DNA from: Bacteroides faecalis
Lineage (GTDB): Bacteria; Bacteroidota; Bacteroidia; Bacteroidales; Bacteroidaceae
Direction of reading: 5' to 3'
DNA: 64,000 bases
Assembly (NCBI RefSeq): GCF_003865075.1
Contig: NZ_BHWB01000005.1
Location: 62,001-126,000, forward strand
How positions within the stretch are numbered: the stretch's first letter is position 1; each line of letters begins with the position of its first letter. Of the stretch, positions 8,328 through 17,638 are shown in pieces. Under the pieces are notes generated by a model that worked only from the letters and a program-made list of their open reading frames with translations, ran no database searches and had not been told where the DNA came from. The position numbers were made by a program, and so were the translations under genes.

Positions 8328-9590
8328 TTATCCGTGTTTCTCAGTACTTGACCAGTCAAGCAGGAAGTCATATATACTCATTATCTGTATGCCGTTTTCG
8401 TCGCTCCACTGCTTGGTATGTTCTCCCACGATCAGCAGTTTGCGGAAAGAGTCATCTACAAGACGCAACGACCGTTTCTCCTGTTCCATCTTTTCTGCAT
8501 CGGGCATACGCCACGCCGACTGGATGTAGATCCGCTCGCTCCCTTTGTTGCAGACAAAATCCACTTCCAATGTCACCCTCTGCTGCTTTCCTTCCGTATT
8601 CCTCACTCGATGATAGACGTTACCCACATCCACGAGCCATCCTCGCATACGCATCTCATTGTAGATGACGTTCTCCATGATATGTGTCGGCTCGCTCTGA
8701 CGGAACGACAGAATAGCATTCCTCAGACCTACGTCCTGGTAATAATACTTGGACAACGAACCTATGTATTTCCGTCCTTTGATGTCGAACCTTTCGGATT
8801 TTTCGATAAGGAAAGCATCCTGCATATATTCCAGATAAGCCGACACTGTCTTGTCGGTTATGCTCTGCACATTGCTTACGGACTTGAACGTATTGGCTAT
8901 ATTCAGTGCATTGACAGGTGCTCCTATACTGGATGCTACGGTCTTCGACAATTCTTCAAATTCAGGTCTCAGTTCTATGTTGTTCCGCTCGTAGATGTCA
9001 CGTAGATATACCGTGCGATAAAGGCGACGCAGGAAATCAGCCTTCTTCTCATCCCCAACCTGTGTAAGTAGTTGCGGCAAACCTCCGTACAGTCTGTATT
9101 CAGCCCAACCGTCTTCTTTCGAACCATCATACACCGTCATGAACTCCTTGAAGGATAGTGGCCACACATGTATCTCGTCACCTCTGCCTCGGAATTCCGT
9201 CACCAGGTCAGAGGACAGGAAACGCGAGTTGGAGCCTGTGACATACACATCCGCCCCTTCGGTAACTGACAAGGAAGAGAGCACCTCTACAAAGTCTTCC
9301 ACCTCCTGCACCTCGTCGATGATGATATAATAAGTCTCATAGTCAATCATCATCTTTTCCACCCAGTCCAACAGGTAGTCCGGGTTCTTGAACTCTCTGT
9401 TCTTCCTACTCTCCATGTCGATGACGAGAATATGGTCTTCTCTCACGCCCTCATCCAATAGATGCTGATGAAAGAGTTTCTTCAGAAGGAACGACTTGCC
9501 TGAACGTCGCAATCCTGTGATTATCTTTATGAGCCCGTTGTTCTTTGAACGGCTCAACTGTTCTATGTATCTATATCTGTTTACTATCAT
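8328..9590 (-). CDS. AAA ATPase with DUF4143 domain
   Basis: A 420-residue protein of the common bacterial AAA_14/DUF4143 type. The P-loop is GLRRSGKS (about residues 26-33), Walker B is YIIIDEVQEV (about 87-96), a sensor-like TGSNS follows, and the C-terminal half is the DUF4143 domain with a degenerate nuclease-like region (LEVDFVC, then QSAWRM). These orphan ATPases are abundant in gut Bacteroidales and many mobile elements; their task is unknown. It stands alone, facing the relaxase cluster, with its own promoter and a palindrome between promoter and start. Confidence 0.85.
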   Translation of the reverse strand: MIVNRYRYIEQLSRSKNNGLIKIITGLRRSGKSFLLKKLFHQHLLDEGVREDHILVIDMESRKNREFKNPDYLLDWVEKMMIDYETYYIIIDEVQEVEDFVEVLSSLSVTEGADVYVTGSNSRFLSSDLVTEFRGRGDEIHVWPLSFKEFMTVYDGSKEDGWAEYRLYGGLPQLLTQVGDEKKADFLRRLYRTVYLRDIYERNNIELRPEFEELSKTVASSIGAPVNALNIANTFKSVSNVQSITDKTVSAYLEYMQDAFLIEKSERFDIKGRKYIGSLSKYYYQDVGLRNAILSFRQSEPTHIMENVIYNEMRMRGWLVDVGNVYHRVRNTEGKQQRVTLEVDFVCNKGSERIYIQSAWRMPDAEKMEQEKRSLRLVDDSFRKLLIVGEHTKQWSDENGIQIMSIYDFLLDWSSTEKHG

Positions 9591-9604
9591 ATTTTACGAA
9601 AAAC

Positions 9605-9618
9605 TGTCACTTGTGACA
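9605..9618. promoter_or_regulatory. Palindromic operator candidate of the ATPase gene
   Basis: TGTCAC (9605-9610), two bases, then GTGACA (9613-9618), flanked by A and T runs, lies between the -7 box TAACTTTG (minus strand, 9631-9638) and the ATPase start at 9590. A repressor site or a leader hairpin would both fit. Confidence 0.5.
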
Positions 9619-9630
9619 CTTTTTCGGAGG

Positions 9631-9638
9631 CAAAGTTA
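9631..9638 (-). promoter_or_regulatory. -7 box of the ATPase gene
   Basis: TAACTTTG on the minus strand, 41 bp upstream of the ATG. A second TAACTTTG occurs on the minus strand near 9747, so there may be tandem promoters. Confidence 0.55.
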
Positions 9639-9984
9639 TATATTTTATCCTAAATCAAAGAAAGAAATAAAGAAAAATGCACTAAAAATCAATGATTTTC
9701 CTGTTTTGTAGTGTCTATTCCACTTGCCGATGCCCATTTTTCTTTGCAAAGTTACTGCCCGGGCGAATGGTCAAGTACCGCCATGCTAACAGGCAGAGGA
9801 CTGAACGACAGCTTTCCGCAAATCAAAGATTTGGGTATTTCATTAACTCCTCCGTCTGTTTTCTTGCCTTATCGCCCTCATTCCGCAGTCTTTTGATGCA
9901 CGAAAAATCAGTTCCCGACAAGAGGAGCCGAAAGGCTTCAAAAGGAGGGAAGAAAAACAAGTTGAACAAATAATTTCTTTGCGT
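9639..9984. other. Gene-poor stretch
   Basis: About 350 bp without a convincing gene. One 93-codon frame (9692-9973) begins in AT-rich promoter-like DNA and has no family signature or neighbour-like codon use. The rest looks like promoter and leader DNA for the genes on both sides. Confidence 0.5.
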
Positions 9985-10278
9985 ATGGAATTACACAGAT
10001 TATCAGAAAACGAGCAGGCATTTGTCGAGTGCTTCTCACGGTTCGTAAACGGTCAGATGGGGTCAGCCGCCAAGGTAGGCAATGCCCTTGCAGATGACCA
10101 TCGCTATCTTATCAACGAAAAGGGCAAGGTGGTGTTTGCCTTCTTGGAACGCCTTGCCAACGACTATCAAAAAGGTCGTTATGACCAGCGTGACGAGTGG
10201 GTGTGCCGATTGGCAGCAGAGGCCATCGAACACCTTGTAGAGAACAGAATGTATTACAGAACACTTAACAACGATTGA
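9985..10278 (+). CDS. Small hypothetical protein
   Basis: A 97-residue soluble, helical protein starting at ATG 9985; an in-frame TTG six bases upstream is less likely. No motif is recognised. It ends two bases before the ATG of the DUF2958-like gene (10281), so the two form a bicistronic unit. Codon usage is like that of the main element genes. Function unknown. Confidence 0.6.
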   Translation: MELHRLSENEQAFVECFSRFVNGQMGSAAKVGNALADDHRYLINEKGKVVFAFLERLANDYQKGRYDQRDEWVCRLAAEAIEHLVENRMYYRTLNND

Positions 10279-10280
10279 CT

Positions 10281-10646
10281 ATGGCAAGCAGATTGATTAC
10301 ACCCGTATTGGAGGAGATACTGAAATCCTATCCTCTGTATTCACAGGACGGCAAAGGCAAGGATGCCGTTTGTGTGGCAATATTCTTCATCGGACACGTC
10401 CGTTGGTTCGTACTTGAAGGACAGCCGGAAGGTAACGACACCACGTTGTTCACCATCGTATGCGGTCTGCATGAAACGGAGTATGGCTATACCTCCGTCA
10501 ATGAAATGGAGAGCGTAAAGGTGGATGGCTCCAAATATGGAGTGGACGAGATATTTCAAGTGGAGCAGTTGGACGGCTTCAAGCCGGTGAAACTGAAGAG
10601 CATTCCAGACGAGGATTTACAAGCATTCCTTCATAATATGGAATGA
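10281..10646 (+). CDS. DUF2958-like small protein
   Basis: A 121-residue protein, ATG at 10281. The pattern LYSQDGKGKDAVCVAIFF, then WFVLEG near residue 45, and ETEYGYTSVNEM near 75-85 resembles DUF2958 (short start with LY..D, W..E core, and an E.GY.S..E motif). DUF2958 genes are common on conjugative elements next to antirestriction and DNA-processing genes, and their role is unknown. A hairpin terminator follows (10659-10690). Confidence 0.6.
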   Translation: MASRLITPVLEEILKSYPLYSQDGKGKDAVCVAIFFIGHVRWFVLEGQPEGNDTTLFTIVCGLHETEYGYTSVNEMESVKVDGSKYGVDEIFQVEQLDGFKPVKLKSIPDEDLQAFLHNME

Positions 10647-10658
10647 CCCCAAATTAAA

Positions 10659-10690
10659 TCAGCCGCAGGGACATTACTCCTTGCGGCTGA
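10659..10690. terminator. Terminator hairpin between convergent genes
   Basis: TCAGCCGCA (10659-10667) pairs with TGCGGCTGA (10682-10690). It serves the plus-strand gene pair and possibly the leftward operon that ends at 10753. Confidence 0.75.
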
Positions 10691-10723
10691 CTATTGTTAG
10701 TACCTACTATGAGTAGTAAAGCC

Positions 10724-10734
10724 TACGATTAGTA
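10724..10734 (+). repeat. TACGATTAGTA repeat within a TACTA-rich tract
   Basis: TACGATTAGTA is embedded in about 60 bp rich in TACTA/TAGTA words. The same 11-mer occurs twice, inverted, at 56157-56167 and 56173-56183 within a similar tract. Confidence 0.55.
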
Positions 10735-10752
10735 TATACTACGATACTACTC

Positions 10753-12675
10753 TCATCTTCGGAAAGCGGACTTGGCAACGTGCTCCTCTTGTACCTCTTC
10801 CTTCTGGTACTCCTCCATGTCAAGCAGTTGCTCATACGCAGAGCTGATGTTTGCGTCCATAGAATGGTTGTGGCTGAAAGGGAAGGTATGCTTCACAGAG
10901 AGTCCTGCATTGGTCACAGTCCCCACATCCAGGCTATCCTTATCCTTGTTATATTGCAGGTTCAGCAAACCACCATTCGGCATTTGGAATATCGGCATTT
11001 TTCGCTGCGCCAATTCCGAAAACTCTTCGGCGGTCATCTCCCTCGCCACAGCCTTCACGTCCTCACTGGCACGTCCTATGCCATAGCGAGTGATATGGTC
11101 ACGCACTTCTTGCTCCGTATGCTTCAGGAACACCTCATACGTACCGCCGACACTCCCGTTATAGACCACTGCAAAGTCCTTGTCCTCTATTAGCAGGTCA
11201 TCGCCTCTGTTCTGGCACGGCTTCCTGTAGGTCTGCTCCTCGTCCATGCCGTTCCCGTCATAGTATTCCTTGGCAAGCGTCAGCAGTCCTTGATAGTCAC
11301 CTTTCTCCTTTAGCTTATCCAGTTCCGATGTGTCATCCGTTGATTGGAGATAGGCGATGGAGGCATAATAGACGTTTTCTTTCGATTGTGAAGGCTCTGT
11401 CAGGCTTTTGTACTGGGCAAAAGCCTCCTGATAATTGGTGTCAAGGTCTTTGCCGTGGTCGTAAGGAACAGAGAGTTTCACTTCCAGACCGTTACTCGTC
11501 GGCACAGCAATCTTTACAGAGTCCTCCTTCTCATGATGCTGGATATATACAGCAGAACCATTATATGCCAAGACTGCATGGTCGCCGTCATCTATGGATA
11601 GATAACTTTTCCCTTGCCCGTTTTCCTGCTCAGCCTTTTTCTCCTGGTCTATCTCCATAGCAATCTTGTCGATATGCTGCGTGAGCATTGAGGTAGCTTT
11701 TTTCACATCGAGTAGCGTGGTCTTGATGAACTGCGGCGACTCCTTCAGCGAATCCAGCCAAGACTTCAAATAGGCAGCCGAATCTCCTTTCAGATGCTTT
11801 GTCATGCCATACCGCTGAGCGGTCAGCGCAGCCGTCAGTTCTGCCACCAGTTCCTCGCGTGCATACTCTGCCGAGCCGAAGGTAGCGGGCTTGATGCGGT
11901 CTAACTGTCCCTCCGCACCCGTGGAGTGTCCCATCTCGTGGAAAAGGTTCGAGTAGAAAGACTCCCCATCCTTGAACTGCCTTTTCTCAGGCATCACAAT
12001 CTCATTCTTGCTGATGGAGAAATAGGCGGAATCACCGAACATCGGTTTGATGGGACATATCCAACGGTTGTCCGCTATCATCCTATCCACGGGTTCAAAG
12101 GCAAACTGCTCGTCCTTCTCTACCTTGGGCATCGAGTATTCCTGTTCCAGTTTCTCCCAAAACTCTGGTCTGACCTCCTTCAGGTTGGTCTGCGCCACAT
12201 TGAAGACATGGTAAGTCTGAAGCTTTGGATATACATTGTACTTTTCGCGCTCTTCCTGAGAGAGCAGTTTGTAGTCCTCCCACTTGATGTGTTCCTTTGT
12301 TTCCTTATTGACCACCGTAAACGTGGTGAGCATCACGGGGAAAGAATGCTCACCTTTCAGTACTGACACACGGGGCTTCTGTTCCTCGTCTTTCTTGCCA
12401 GTTTTGTTAAACTGCTGTATGCGGTCGAAGGTACAGAAGCGAGGAATCTTGTAACCCTCCTTCTCGCAATGCAGGAGCAACATCATAGCGTTCATGCCAT
12501 TATATTCTCGTCCGTTCAGGTTTTTCGGCCATTGCAACGCACCTTCAGTAAACCAGGGCTTTTTCCATCCGTCTTTGCCCGACAGCGACTGAATACGCTC
12601 AATCATCATATCGGCAAACAGGTCGAGTGCCTTGTCTTCGGCACTCGGACCTTCCTTAGCATAAGGCTTTCCCAT
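10753..12675 (-). CDS. ArdC-family antirestriction protein with active-looking zincin domain
   Basis: A 640-residue protein (ATG at 12675; an in-frame TTG is six bases further up). The N-terminal ArdC-N domain (DUF1738 type, about 15-200, with GREYNGMNAMMLLL) binds ssDNA in known ArdC proteins. A metallopeptidase domain carries HEMGHSTG about residues 245-252, with EELVAEL downstream as the expected third-ligand region. Two C-terminal repeats of an unknown beta domain follow (DHAVLAYNGSAVYI and DFAVVYNGSVGGTYEVF). ArdC proteins protect transferred DNA from host restriction. It is the last gene of the long leftward operon. Confidence 0.85.
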   Translation of the reverse strand: MGKPYAKEGPSAEDKALDLFADMMIERIQSLSGKDGWKKPWFTEGALQWPKNLNGREYNGMNAMMLLLHCEKEGYKIPRFCTFDRIQQFNKTGKKDEEQKPRVSVLKGEHSFPVMLTTFTVVNKETKEHIKWEDYKLLSQEEREKYNVYPKLQTYHVFNVAQTNLKEVRPEFWEKLEQEYSMPKVEKDEQFAFEPVDRMIADNRWICPIKPMFGDSAYFSISKNEIVMPEKRQFKDGESFYSNLFHEMGHSTGAEGQLDRIKPATFGSAEYAREELVAELTAALTAQRYGMTKHLKGDSAAYLKSWLDSLKESPQFIKTTLLDVKKATSMLTQHIDKIAMEIDQEKKAEQENGQGKSYLSIDDGDHAVLAYNGSAVYIQHHEKEDSVKIAVPTSNGLEVKLSVPYDHGKDLDTNYQEAFAQYKSLTEPSQSKENVYYASIAYLQSTDDTSELDKLKEKGDYQGLLTLAKEYYDGNGMDEEQTYRKPCQNRGDDLLIEDKDFAVVYNGSVGGTYEVFLKHTEQEVRDHITRYGIGRASEDVKAVAREMTAEEFSELAQRKMPIFQMPNGGLLNLQYNKDKDSLDVGTVTNAGLSVKHTFPFSHNHSMDANISSAYEQLLDMEEYQKEEVQEEHVAKSAFRR

Positions 12676-12681
12676 AGTCAA

Positions 12682-13287
12682 TTAACCATTATAGGGCTGC
12701 GGAACATATTCGCTCATTTCAGACACTCGGCAGGAGAAGTCCAGTTTGTCATTGAAGACACTGACAGACAATGCCCCTTTGATGTTCGCTTTCACGCCTG
12801 GTTGCAGCCATGCCTCGCATTTGCCATCGAATAGGAAGAAACTTACCCAGATGTATTCAAATCCGTCCTGTACTTTCTCTGCGCTGAAAGCGGAGAACTG
12901 GCAGTACGGCACACCATTCTTGTCCGTCTTGTCCTCAATGCTCTTGCCCACCTTGCCGCGGAACTCCATCACGCCCTTGATGCAGTCCTCTGCCTCGTCA
13001 GGCTGGTGGCTGATGCTGCTTGCCGACAGGTTGAAATAAAGGACATCGCCCCATTTTCTTGGTACCAATACACCGGCTACCTCAATGCGTTCGCCGATGT
13101 TGCAGCTGCCCACCTCCGTCAGTGTCCCATCTTTGATGACCGACACCTCGATGGTCTTGTTAATCCCGCTCTTCGCTGGAATGACTACGTTCATGGCAAA
13201 GCTCACGAATGCCTTGCCCTCCTTGTTCGTGCGGCAGGTCGCAGCCTTGCTGACCGTTCCGCACACTGTTACATTACATTTGATCAT
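12682..13287 (-). CDS. SSB-like OB-fold protein
   Basis: A 201-residue protein that begins like a single-stranded-DNA-binding protein (CNVTVCGTVSKAATCRTNKEGKAFVSFAM), followed by GERIEVAGVL and a strand-rich second half (FRGKVGKSIED to FSAFSAEKV) that looks like a second OB fold. It lacks the acidic SSB tail. It lies six bases upstream of the ardC gene, so both would be made in early transfer to coat and guard incoming single strands. The fold is inferred from the strand pattern and typical SSB start motif. Confidence 0.65.
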   Translation of the reverse strand: MIKCNVTVCGTVSKAATCRTNKEGKAFVSFAMNVVIPAKSGINKTIEVSVIKDGTLTEVGSCNIGERIEVAGVLVPRKWGDVLYFNLSASSISHQPDEAEDCIKGVMEFRGKVGKSIEDKTDKNGVPYCQFSAFSAEKVQDGFEYIWVSFFLFDGKCEAWLQPGVKANIKGALSVSVFNDKLDFSCRVSEMSEYVPQPYNG

Positions 13288-13359
13288 TGCTCGATACTAT
13301 TTGAATTATACATATCCATCGTCCAAGTGAAATGTCTTAGCAATGACAATAATCTCTTT

Positions 13360-13542
13360 TCAATCATCATATACTAGCGCACGTATCAGTTCATAGACTA
13401 TCCACGCTGCTATGATAAGTTGGAAGCCGAGATAGATGATGGCCACGGTCTGACCGAAAAGCCATTGGGTAAGCATGAAGTGTCCTGCCACAGCTACCAT
13501 ACCCACCAGCAATGTACACAGATGACTTGCTATCCTTTTCAT
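13360..13542 (-). CDS. Small two-TM protein coupled to the peptidoglycan hydrolase
   Basis: A 60-residue protein, MKRI start, with two hydrophobic helices (about 8-26 and 34-52). Its ATG overlaps the stop of the upstream gene in an ATGA arrangement. A paralogue with the same start, size and topology lies at 29964-30152 and is also ATGA-coupled. Either a holin-like or an accessory membrane role would suit its place after a peptidoglycan hydrolase, but there is no direct evidence. Confidence 0.55.
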   Translation of the reverse strand: MKRIASHLCTLLVGMVAVAGHFMLTQWLFGQTVAIIYLGFQLIIAAWIVYELIRALVYDD

Positions 13543-15095
13543 TTCCTTTGCAGATTTTGTTGTTGACTCTCAGCCTCCATCCCTTGCTCGAAGTTCTGCG
13601 AAGCCTGCTGTGTCGCCACGATGCCTGTCACCATTCCCGCAATCTTCGTCCGTTTGCTTTCTTCCGACAGATTGGCATTGCCCAAAATGAGCGACAGGCG
13701 GTTCATCTCCGAGGAGGTCAGTTCACGGTCAATCTTCACCGTACCGCTCTCTGCATGAAGCACAGTCTTGCCGTTCTCACCCACAGTAATGGTGCATTGC
13801 CTCATGCCTGGAACAAGCGAGGTCAAATCTACGAGCCGGTTGGCTGCCATGGCAGAGATAAGTCCTTTTTGTCGTTCCTCATCATTGCTGTCAATCTGCG
13901 CTGCCAACATCATCAGCGACATGAAGGTGGTCATCGCCATGTCGAGTATAGGGTCATTCGTTCCCGAAATGCCCACGCCGCTGTCCTCCGAGGAAAGGAT
14001 TTTCTTCATCCAGTCCTCCGACGAAACCTTCTGCTCCTGTGGCGCATTGCTCTTGTATTTTGCCAACAGGTCATTGCCGTTATGCAGGGCCTGTAGCTTG
14101 ATGTTGCCTTTCTGTCCGATTTCTGCCAGATAAGCGGCTGGATCCATATCCCTTTTTGAGCCGTCAGCCGATACACTCTTCACTCCGAAATGCAGATGCT
14201 CGCCAGTGGTTCTGGTGCCGGTATTTCCCGACACCCCCAACTTCTGACTGGCATTAACCACGTCACCTACCTTTACTGCTATGTCAGACAGATGCAGGTA
14301 GGAGCATTGCACCTTGCTGCCATCCTCACGGCTGTATTCCACGGTGACGGATTTCCCTCCTGCCGTGTTCGCATTATGGTTCACCGCCACCACCTTGCCG
14401 CCGTTCTCCGTGGCCAACACCGCCTCATGGTTCGTCTTGATGTCAATGCCCTTGTGCATCTGCTGCTTGGTGGCATCCATCGGATCCTGGCGATTGCCGA
14501 AAGGCGAGGTGATGAAGAGAAACTCCTCTCGCTCCACAGGAAAGGAATACCCGGCAGACTGCGGTACATGGGCAGCAGGCATTTCTCTACGAGGATTATT
14601 CTCCACCCCGAACGACCGACCTTCTGCCCGCATCTCAGCCATCACCTCACTGTCATACTTGTCCAGTCCGTTGGCTTCAATGATGCGCTGCAGACTTGCA
14701 GCATAACCGCCGCCCGTGGCATAGCCGGCACGCTCAATGCCCTTCGTCCATCCCTTGTAGTCGTCAGGCGACAGCGTGAAGCACTGCGCATAACGCTTGT
14801 TCTGCTTCAGGAACTGCGAGTGATGCTCATAACTGTCACCCACGCTTTTGTACTTACAGAATTTCTCGTTGGGCCTATCATCCGTATAGACTCCATACTC
14901 TCCGCCATTCTTCAACCACGATGCCGTAGCCTTGATGCCAAAGTGGTTGTTGCATTCGCGCGACAGTTGGCTCTGTCCGTTGCTGCTCTCCAGTATGGCT
15001 TGCGCCAAGATGACGGAGGCAGGAATCCCATACATCCGCATCTGTTCTTTGGCTTCCTCCGCATATTGTGCGGCATACGCTGCGTTCTTTCCCAT
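13539..15095 (-). CDS. Bifunctional peptidoglycan hydrolase (glucosaminidase + M23 peptidase)
   Basis: A 518-residue protein without a signal peptide. Residues about 10-150 fit a mannosyl-glycoprotein endo-beta-N-acetylglucosaminidase (FlgJ-like) domain: SVILAQAILESSNGQSQL contains the catalytic Glu, then NNHFGIKA. Residues about 185-310 are an M23 LytM domain with SPFGNR, HKGIDI (first zinc ligands) and GEHLHFGV (catalytic and third-ligand His). The C-terminal 200 residues are unknown. In conjugation such enzymes open the cell wall for the channel. Lack of a signal suggests export through the transfer apparatus, or delivery with DNA; this is inference. Confidence 0.85.
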   Translation of the reverse strand: MGKNAAYAAQYAEEAKEQMRMYGIPASVILAQAILESSNGQSQLSRECNNHFGIKATASWLKNGGEYGVYTDDRPNEKFCKYKSVGDSYEHHSQFLKQNKRYAQCFTLSPDDYKGWTKGIERAGYATGGGYAASLQRIIEANGLDKYDSEVMAEMRAEGRSFGVENNPRREMPAAHVPQSAGYSFPVEREEFLFITSPFGNRQDPMDATKQQMHKGIDIKTNHEAVLATENGGKVVAVNHNANTAGGKSVTVEYSREDGSKVQCSYLHLSDIAVKVGDVVNASQKLGVSGNTGTRTTGEHLHFGVKSVSADGSKRDMDPAAYLAEIGQKGNIKLQALHNGNDLLAKYKSNAPQEQKVSSEDWMKKILSSEDSGVGISGTNDPILDMAMTTFMSLMMLAAQIDSNDEERQKGLISAMAANRLVDLTSLVPGMRQCTITVGENGKTVLHAESGTVKIDRELTSSEMNRLSLILGNANLSEESKRTKIAGMVTGIVATQQASQNFEQGMEAESQQQNLQRK

Positions 15096-15099
15096 AAGC

Positions 15100-17556
15100 C
15101 TATCTCCTTAGACTGGTGTGTTGTTCTGTTTCTTGACTTTCCTGTGCCATCTGCTTTCCTGTCTCTTTTCCAGGTGACACCATCTCCGTAATTCCACGCT
15201 TCGATGATGTTGTCTGCTTCGGCATTTCCAACTGGTCACAGATGGCCACCCGTTCACCAGCACGAATGAGCTTCGGCAGATAGGTGTCGAGGGCATGATA
15301 TGGGAATCCTGCCATTGCCAACGGCTTGCCTTCATCATCCTTGCGCCCATTGCTCTTTGTCAGCGTAATACCCAATATTTTGGATGCCTTCACCGCATCA
15401 TCCTTGTAGGTCTCATAGAAGTCACCGCAGCGAAACAAAAGAATGGCATCAGGATGCTTCTTCTTCAAGTCAAGATATTGTTGGACAAGGGGAGAGACAG
15501 CAGCCTTGACAGCCTTTTCATCCTTCTTTTCTTCTTTCTTTTCCTCTTGTTTCTTCTCTTCCCTTTGTTCAGAGCTTTTATCTTCCTTAAGTACCACTTC
15601 CTTCTGTTCATCATGCTTATCGACAATTGCCGTCTCCGCTTGCTTCACCTCCGTCGCTTCTTCCTGCTTCTCTTGTGTACTTTGCTCGACATTGTTGTCT
15701 TTCTGCAATACATCAGCAAACAGCGAGGCGGCAAGGTTCTGCTTGTAGGAATCCCTGTCAGGAGCCACCCACAATCGTTGCCATTGTGACGGACTGACAC
15801 TTCTCGGCTGCAACTTCTTGCCGTCAATAGTGGCTGCACACAGGCATTCGCCCGATTTGGCACGGAATACTGCCACACGCTGGATGCGGTTCAAATCAAC
15901 CTCCTGCTCATTACCTCCGAAGATGTCCACCTTCAGGTCGGGTTTCGCCTCTGCCATAGCATAATACTTCTGTGCCAGTTCCTCACGCACACGCTCGATG
16001 TTGTCCATCGACTGCTTCAAGGTGGTGAAGAAATGATTGAGGTCTCCTTTGTCGGGATAGACGGCAAAGCCCTCCTTACCTTCGGGCTTGATGTACAATG
16101 CCCACCGCTCCTTGTCATCCTTTACCAACTGCACATTGTCGAAACCGATGTCACGGCTGTGGGTTACGGCCTCAGAAGCATCCAACGAGGATAGGTCTTC
16201 GATAGACCAGTTGCGCAGTCTTGATACCGTGATTTTCTTGTCGGCGAAATAACTGTCGTCGGGACGGAAGCCCAAGGCTCCGTCGGGATTGTAGAAACGC
16301 ACGTTGTCATAACCCTCTTTCTGCAAGGCATTGGTGAAGCGTTGCTTGTTCATGCCCTTGATCTCGTTGTTCACCTCCAACGATGCACCCTGTGGCAGCA
16401 CCACATCGGCGGTCTTGCTGGCATCATCACGCACGATGACCACAGTACGCTGCTCCTCGTTGGGATGCTGCTTGATTTCGTCTGCTACGAAGTAGTGGTT
16501 GGGCAACTGCACCTGTATCTGCGCCGTCTCTCGCTGATGCTGGTCGGTGGCATACTCCACCTTTTCACCCAGTTCGGCTTTCTTCAACACCTTCAGCGCA
16601 CCGTTCACCTCACTCTCGATGGCATCAATCAGACAAGGGTCTTCCTTCAGTTCCCTCGTCCAATAGTCCACCATGCTAAGGCTGTCCTTTGACAGACGGG
16701 CAGGCAGTCCCAGTTCGAGCATCTTCACGCCCGAAGCTATCTCAGTGATGAGTCGTTCCTTCTTCACGGCATCCTCCGACGGGGCTTTGCCGTTCTTCAT
16801 GACCATGCCCTCACGTGCCAACCGCTGCTGATGACCGGTGGCAGACACCAACTGACGCATCATCTCCTGTACATAGTCATTGTAGTGCTCGAAGTCACGC
16901 TGCCGTGGCAGGTAGATGACATCCTTCTCGGTGTCGTAGTGCGCCACACCCGTGCCGTCCTGACGTACATTCACGAGGTTGTCCTTCATCTTCTGAAGGA
17001 ATCCGTTGACGCACCCATGCAGCTGCTTGTCCTCCTTGTCGCCATAACCTCTATCCTCCACCGTGCCATCCTTCTTCAATGCCGTAGTGTAGGCTGTTTC
17101 GTTAGCCATAGGCAGTAGCGTCTGGTCGATATTGAACAGCACACGGATCTCACGGTTTTTCACTCCCTTGTACTGCTGTTTGTCCTGTTCCGACAGTTCT
17201 GCGTATGCCTCCTTGGTGATGACATCGTCGGGATTGTTGCGGTTGACGTACTTATTCCAATTGTAATACAGGAACGGCACACCTTTCTCATGCTCCCTCA
17301 CGCTCTCACCCCGTGCCTTCGCTTCGGAGAACTGCGTAAACAGATTGCTCTTGCAACCCTTGGCATCGGAGTCAAGGGCAAGGACAAGGGCATTGAACGG
17401 ACTGACCGAAAAGCCCTTGGGATAGAGCTTCGGATAGAGTTTGCCGCTTGCATTCAACCAATGTCCCTTGGCATCCACCGCACTCGTCAGTGCCTCAGTG
17501 AGCAGCGACACCTGCTTCTCCGCCGTCCGCTTCTCAAATTCTGATTTCTCTTTCAT
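15100..17556 (-). CDS. Polyvalent protein: ArdC-like domain, dead zincin, C-terminal MutS domain I
   Basis: An 818-residue protein. Residues about 1-330 align by eye with ArdC-like proteins ([14 protein letters not shown], then [13 protein letters not shown]), but the zinc motif position reads [10 protein letters not shown], so HExxH is lost. After a charged Lys/Glu linker (about 630-690), residues about 690-785 match MutS domain I closely: [20 protein letters not shown], then [11 protein letters not shown] with the mismatch-contacting Phe-x-Glu, then [17 protein letters not shown] and [11 protein letters not shown]. There is no MutS clamp or ATPase. The orphan mismatch-recognition domain could shield hemimethylated or mismatched incoming DNA from host repair. 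Domain matches are seen; the role is inference. Confidence 0.75.
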   Translation of the reverse strand: MKEKSEFEKRTAEKQVSLLTEALTSAVDAKGHWLNASGKLYPKLYPKGFSVSPFNALVLALDSDAKGCKSNLFTQFSEAKARGESVREHEKGVPFLYYNWNKYVNRNNPDDVITKEAYAELSEQDKQQYKGVKNREIRVLFNIDQTLLPMANETAYTTALKKDGTVEDRGYGDKEDKQLHGCVNGFLQKMKDNLVNVRQDGTGVAHYDTEKDVIYLPRQRDFEHYNDYVQEMMRQLVSATGHQQRLAREGMVMKNGKAPSEDAVKKERLITEIASGVKMLELGLPARLSKDSLSMVDYWTRELKEDPCLIDAIESEVNGALKVLKKAELGEKVEYATDQHQRETAQIQVQLPNHYFVADEIKQHPNEEQRTVVIVRDDASKTADVVLPQGASLEVNNEIKGMNKQRFTNALQKEGYDNVRFYNPDGALGFRPDDSYFADKKITVSRLRNWSIEDLSSLDASEAVTHSRDIGFDNVQLVKDDKERWALYIKPEGKEGFAVYPDKGDLNHFFTTLKQSMDNIERVREELAQKYYAMAEAKPDLKVDIFGGNEQEVDLNRIQRVAVFRAKSGECLCAATIDGKKLQPRSVSPSQWQRLWVAPDRDSYKQNLAASLFADVLQKDNNVEQSTQEKQEEATEVKQAETAIVDKHDEQKEVVLKEDKSSEQREEKKQEEKKEEKKDEKAVKAAVSPLVQQYLDLKKKHPDAILLFRCGDFYETYKDDAVKASKILGITLTKSNGRKDDEGKPLAMAGFPYHALDTYLPKLIRAGERVAICDQLEMPKQTTSSKRGITEMVSPGKETGKQMAQESQETEQHTSLRR

Positions 17557-17605
17557 GCTTTTATCTTTTTGTTTATCTCAATCACATTCTATAATTGGCT
17601 TACCA

Positions 17606-17637
17606 AGCCACCGTTCCCGACAATTTTGTTGTCGGGC
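17606..17637. repeat. Dispersed hairpin, family A, copy 1
   Basis: CCCGACAA (17616-17623) pairs with TTGTCGGG (17629-17636), with the fixed flank AGCCACCGTT. It lies two bases past the stop of the gene at 17639. The other copies are at 46895-46926 and 56194-56225. Confidence 0.75.
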
Positions 17638-17638
17638 T

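Noticed and set aside
9692..9973. 93-codon plus-strand frame between the ATPase and the small genes
   Set aside because: It begins inside AT-rich promoter-like DNA, has no plausible family pattern and no ribosome site; the composition is that of non-coding DNA.
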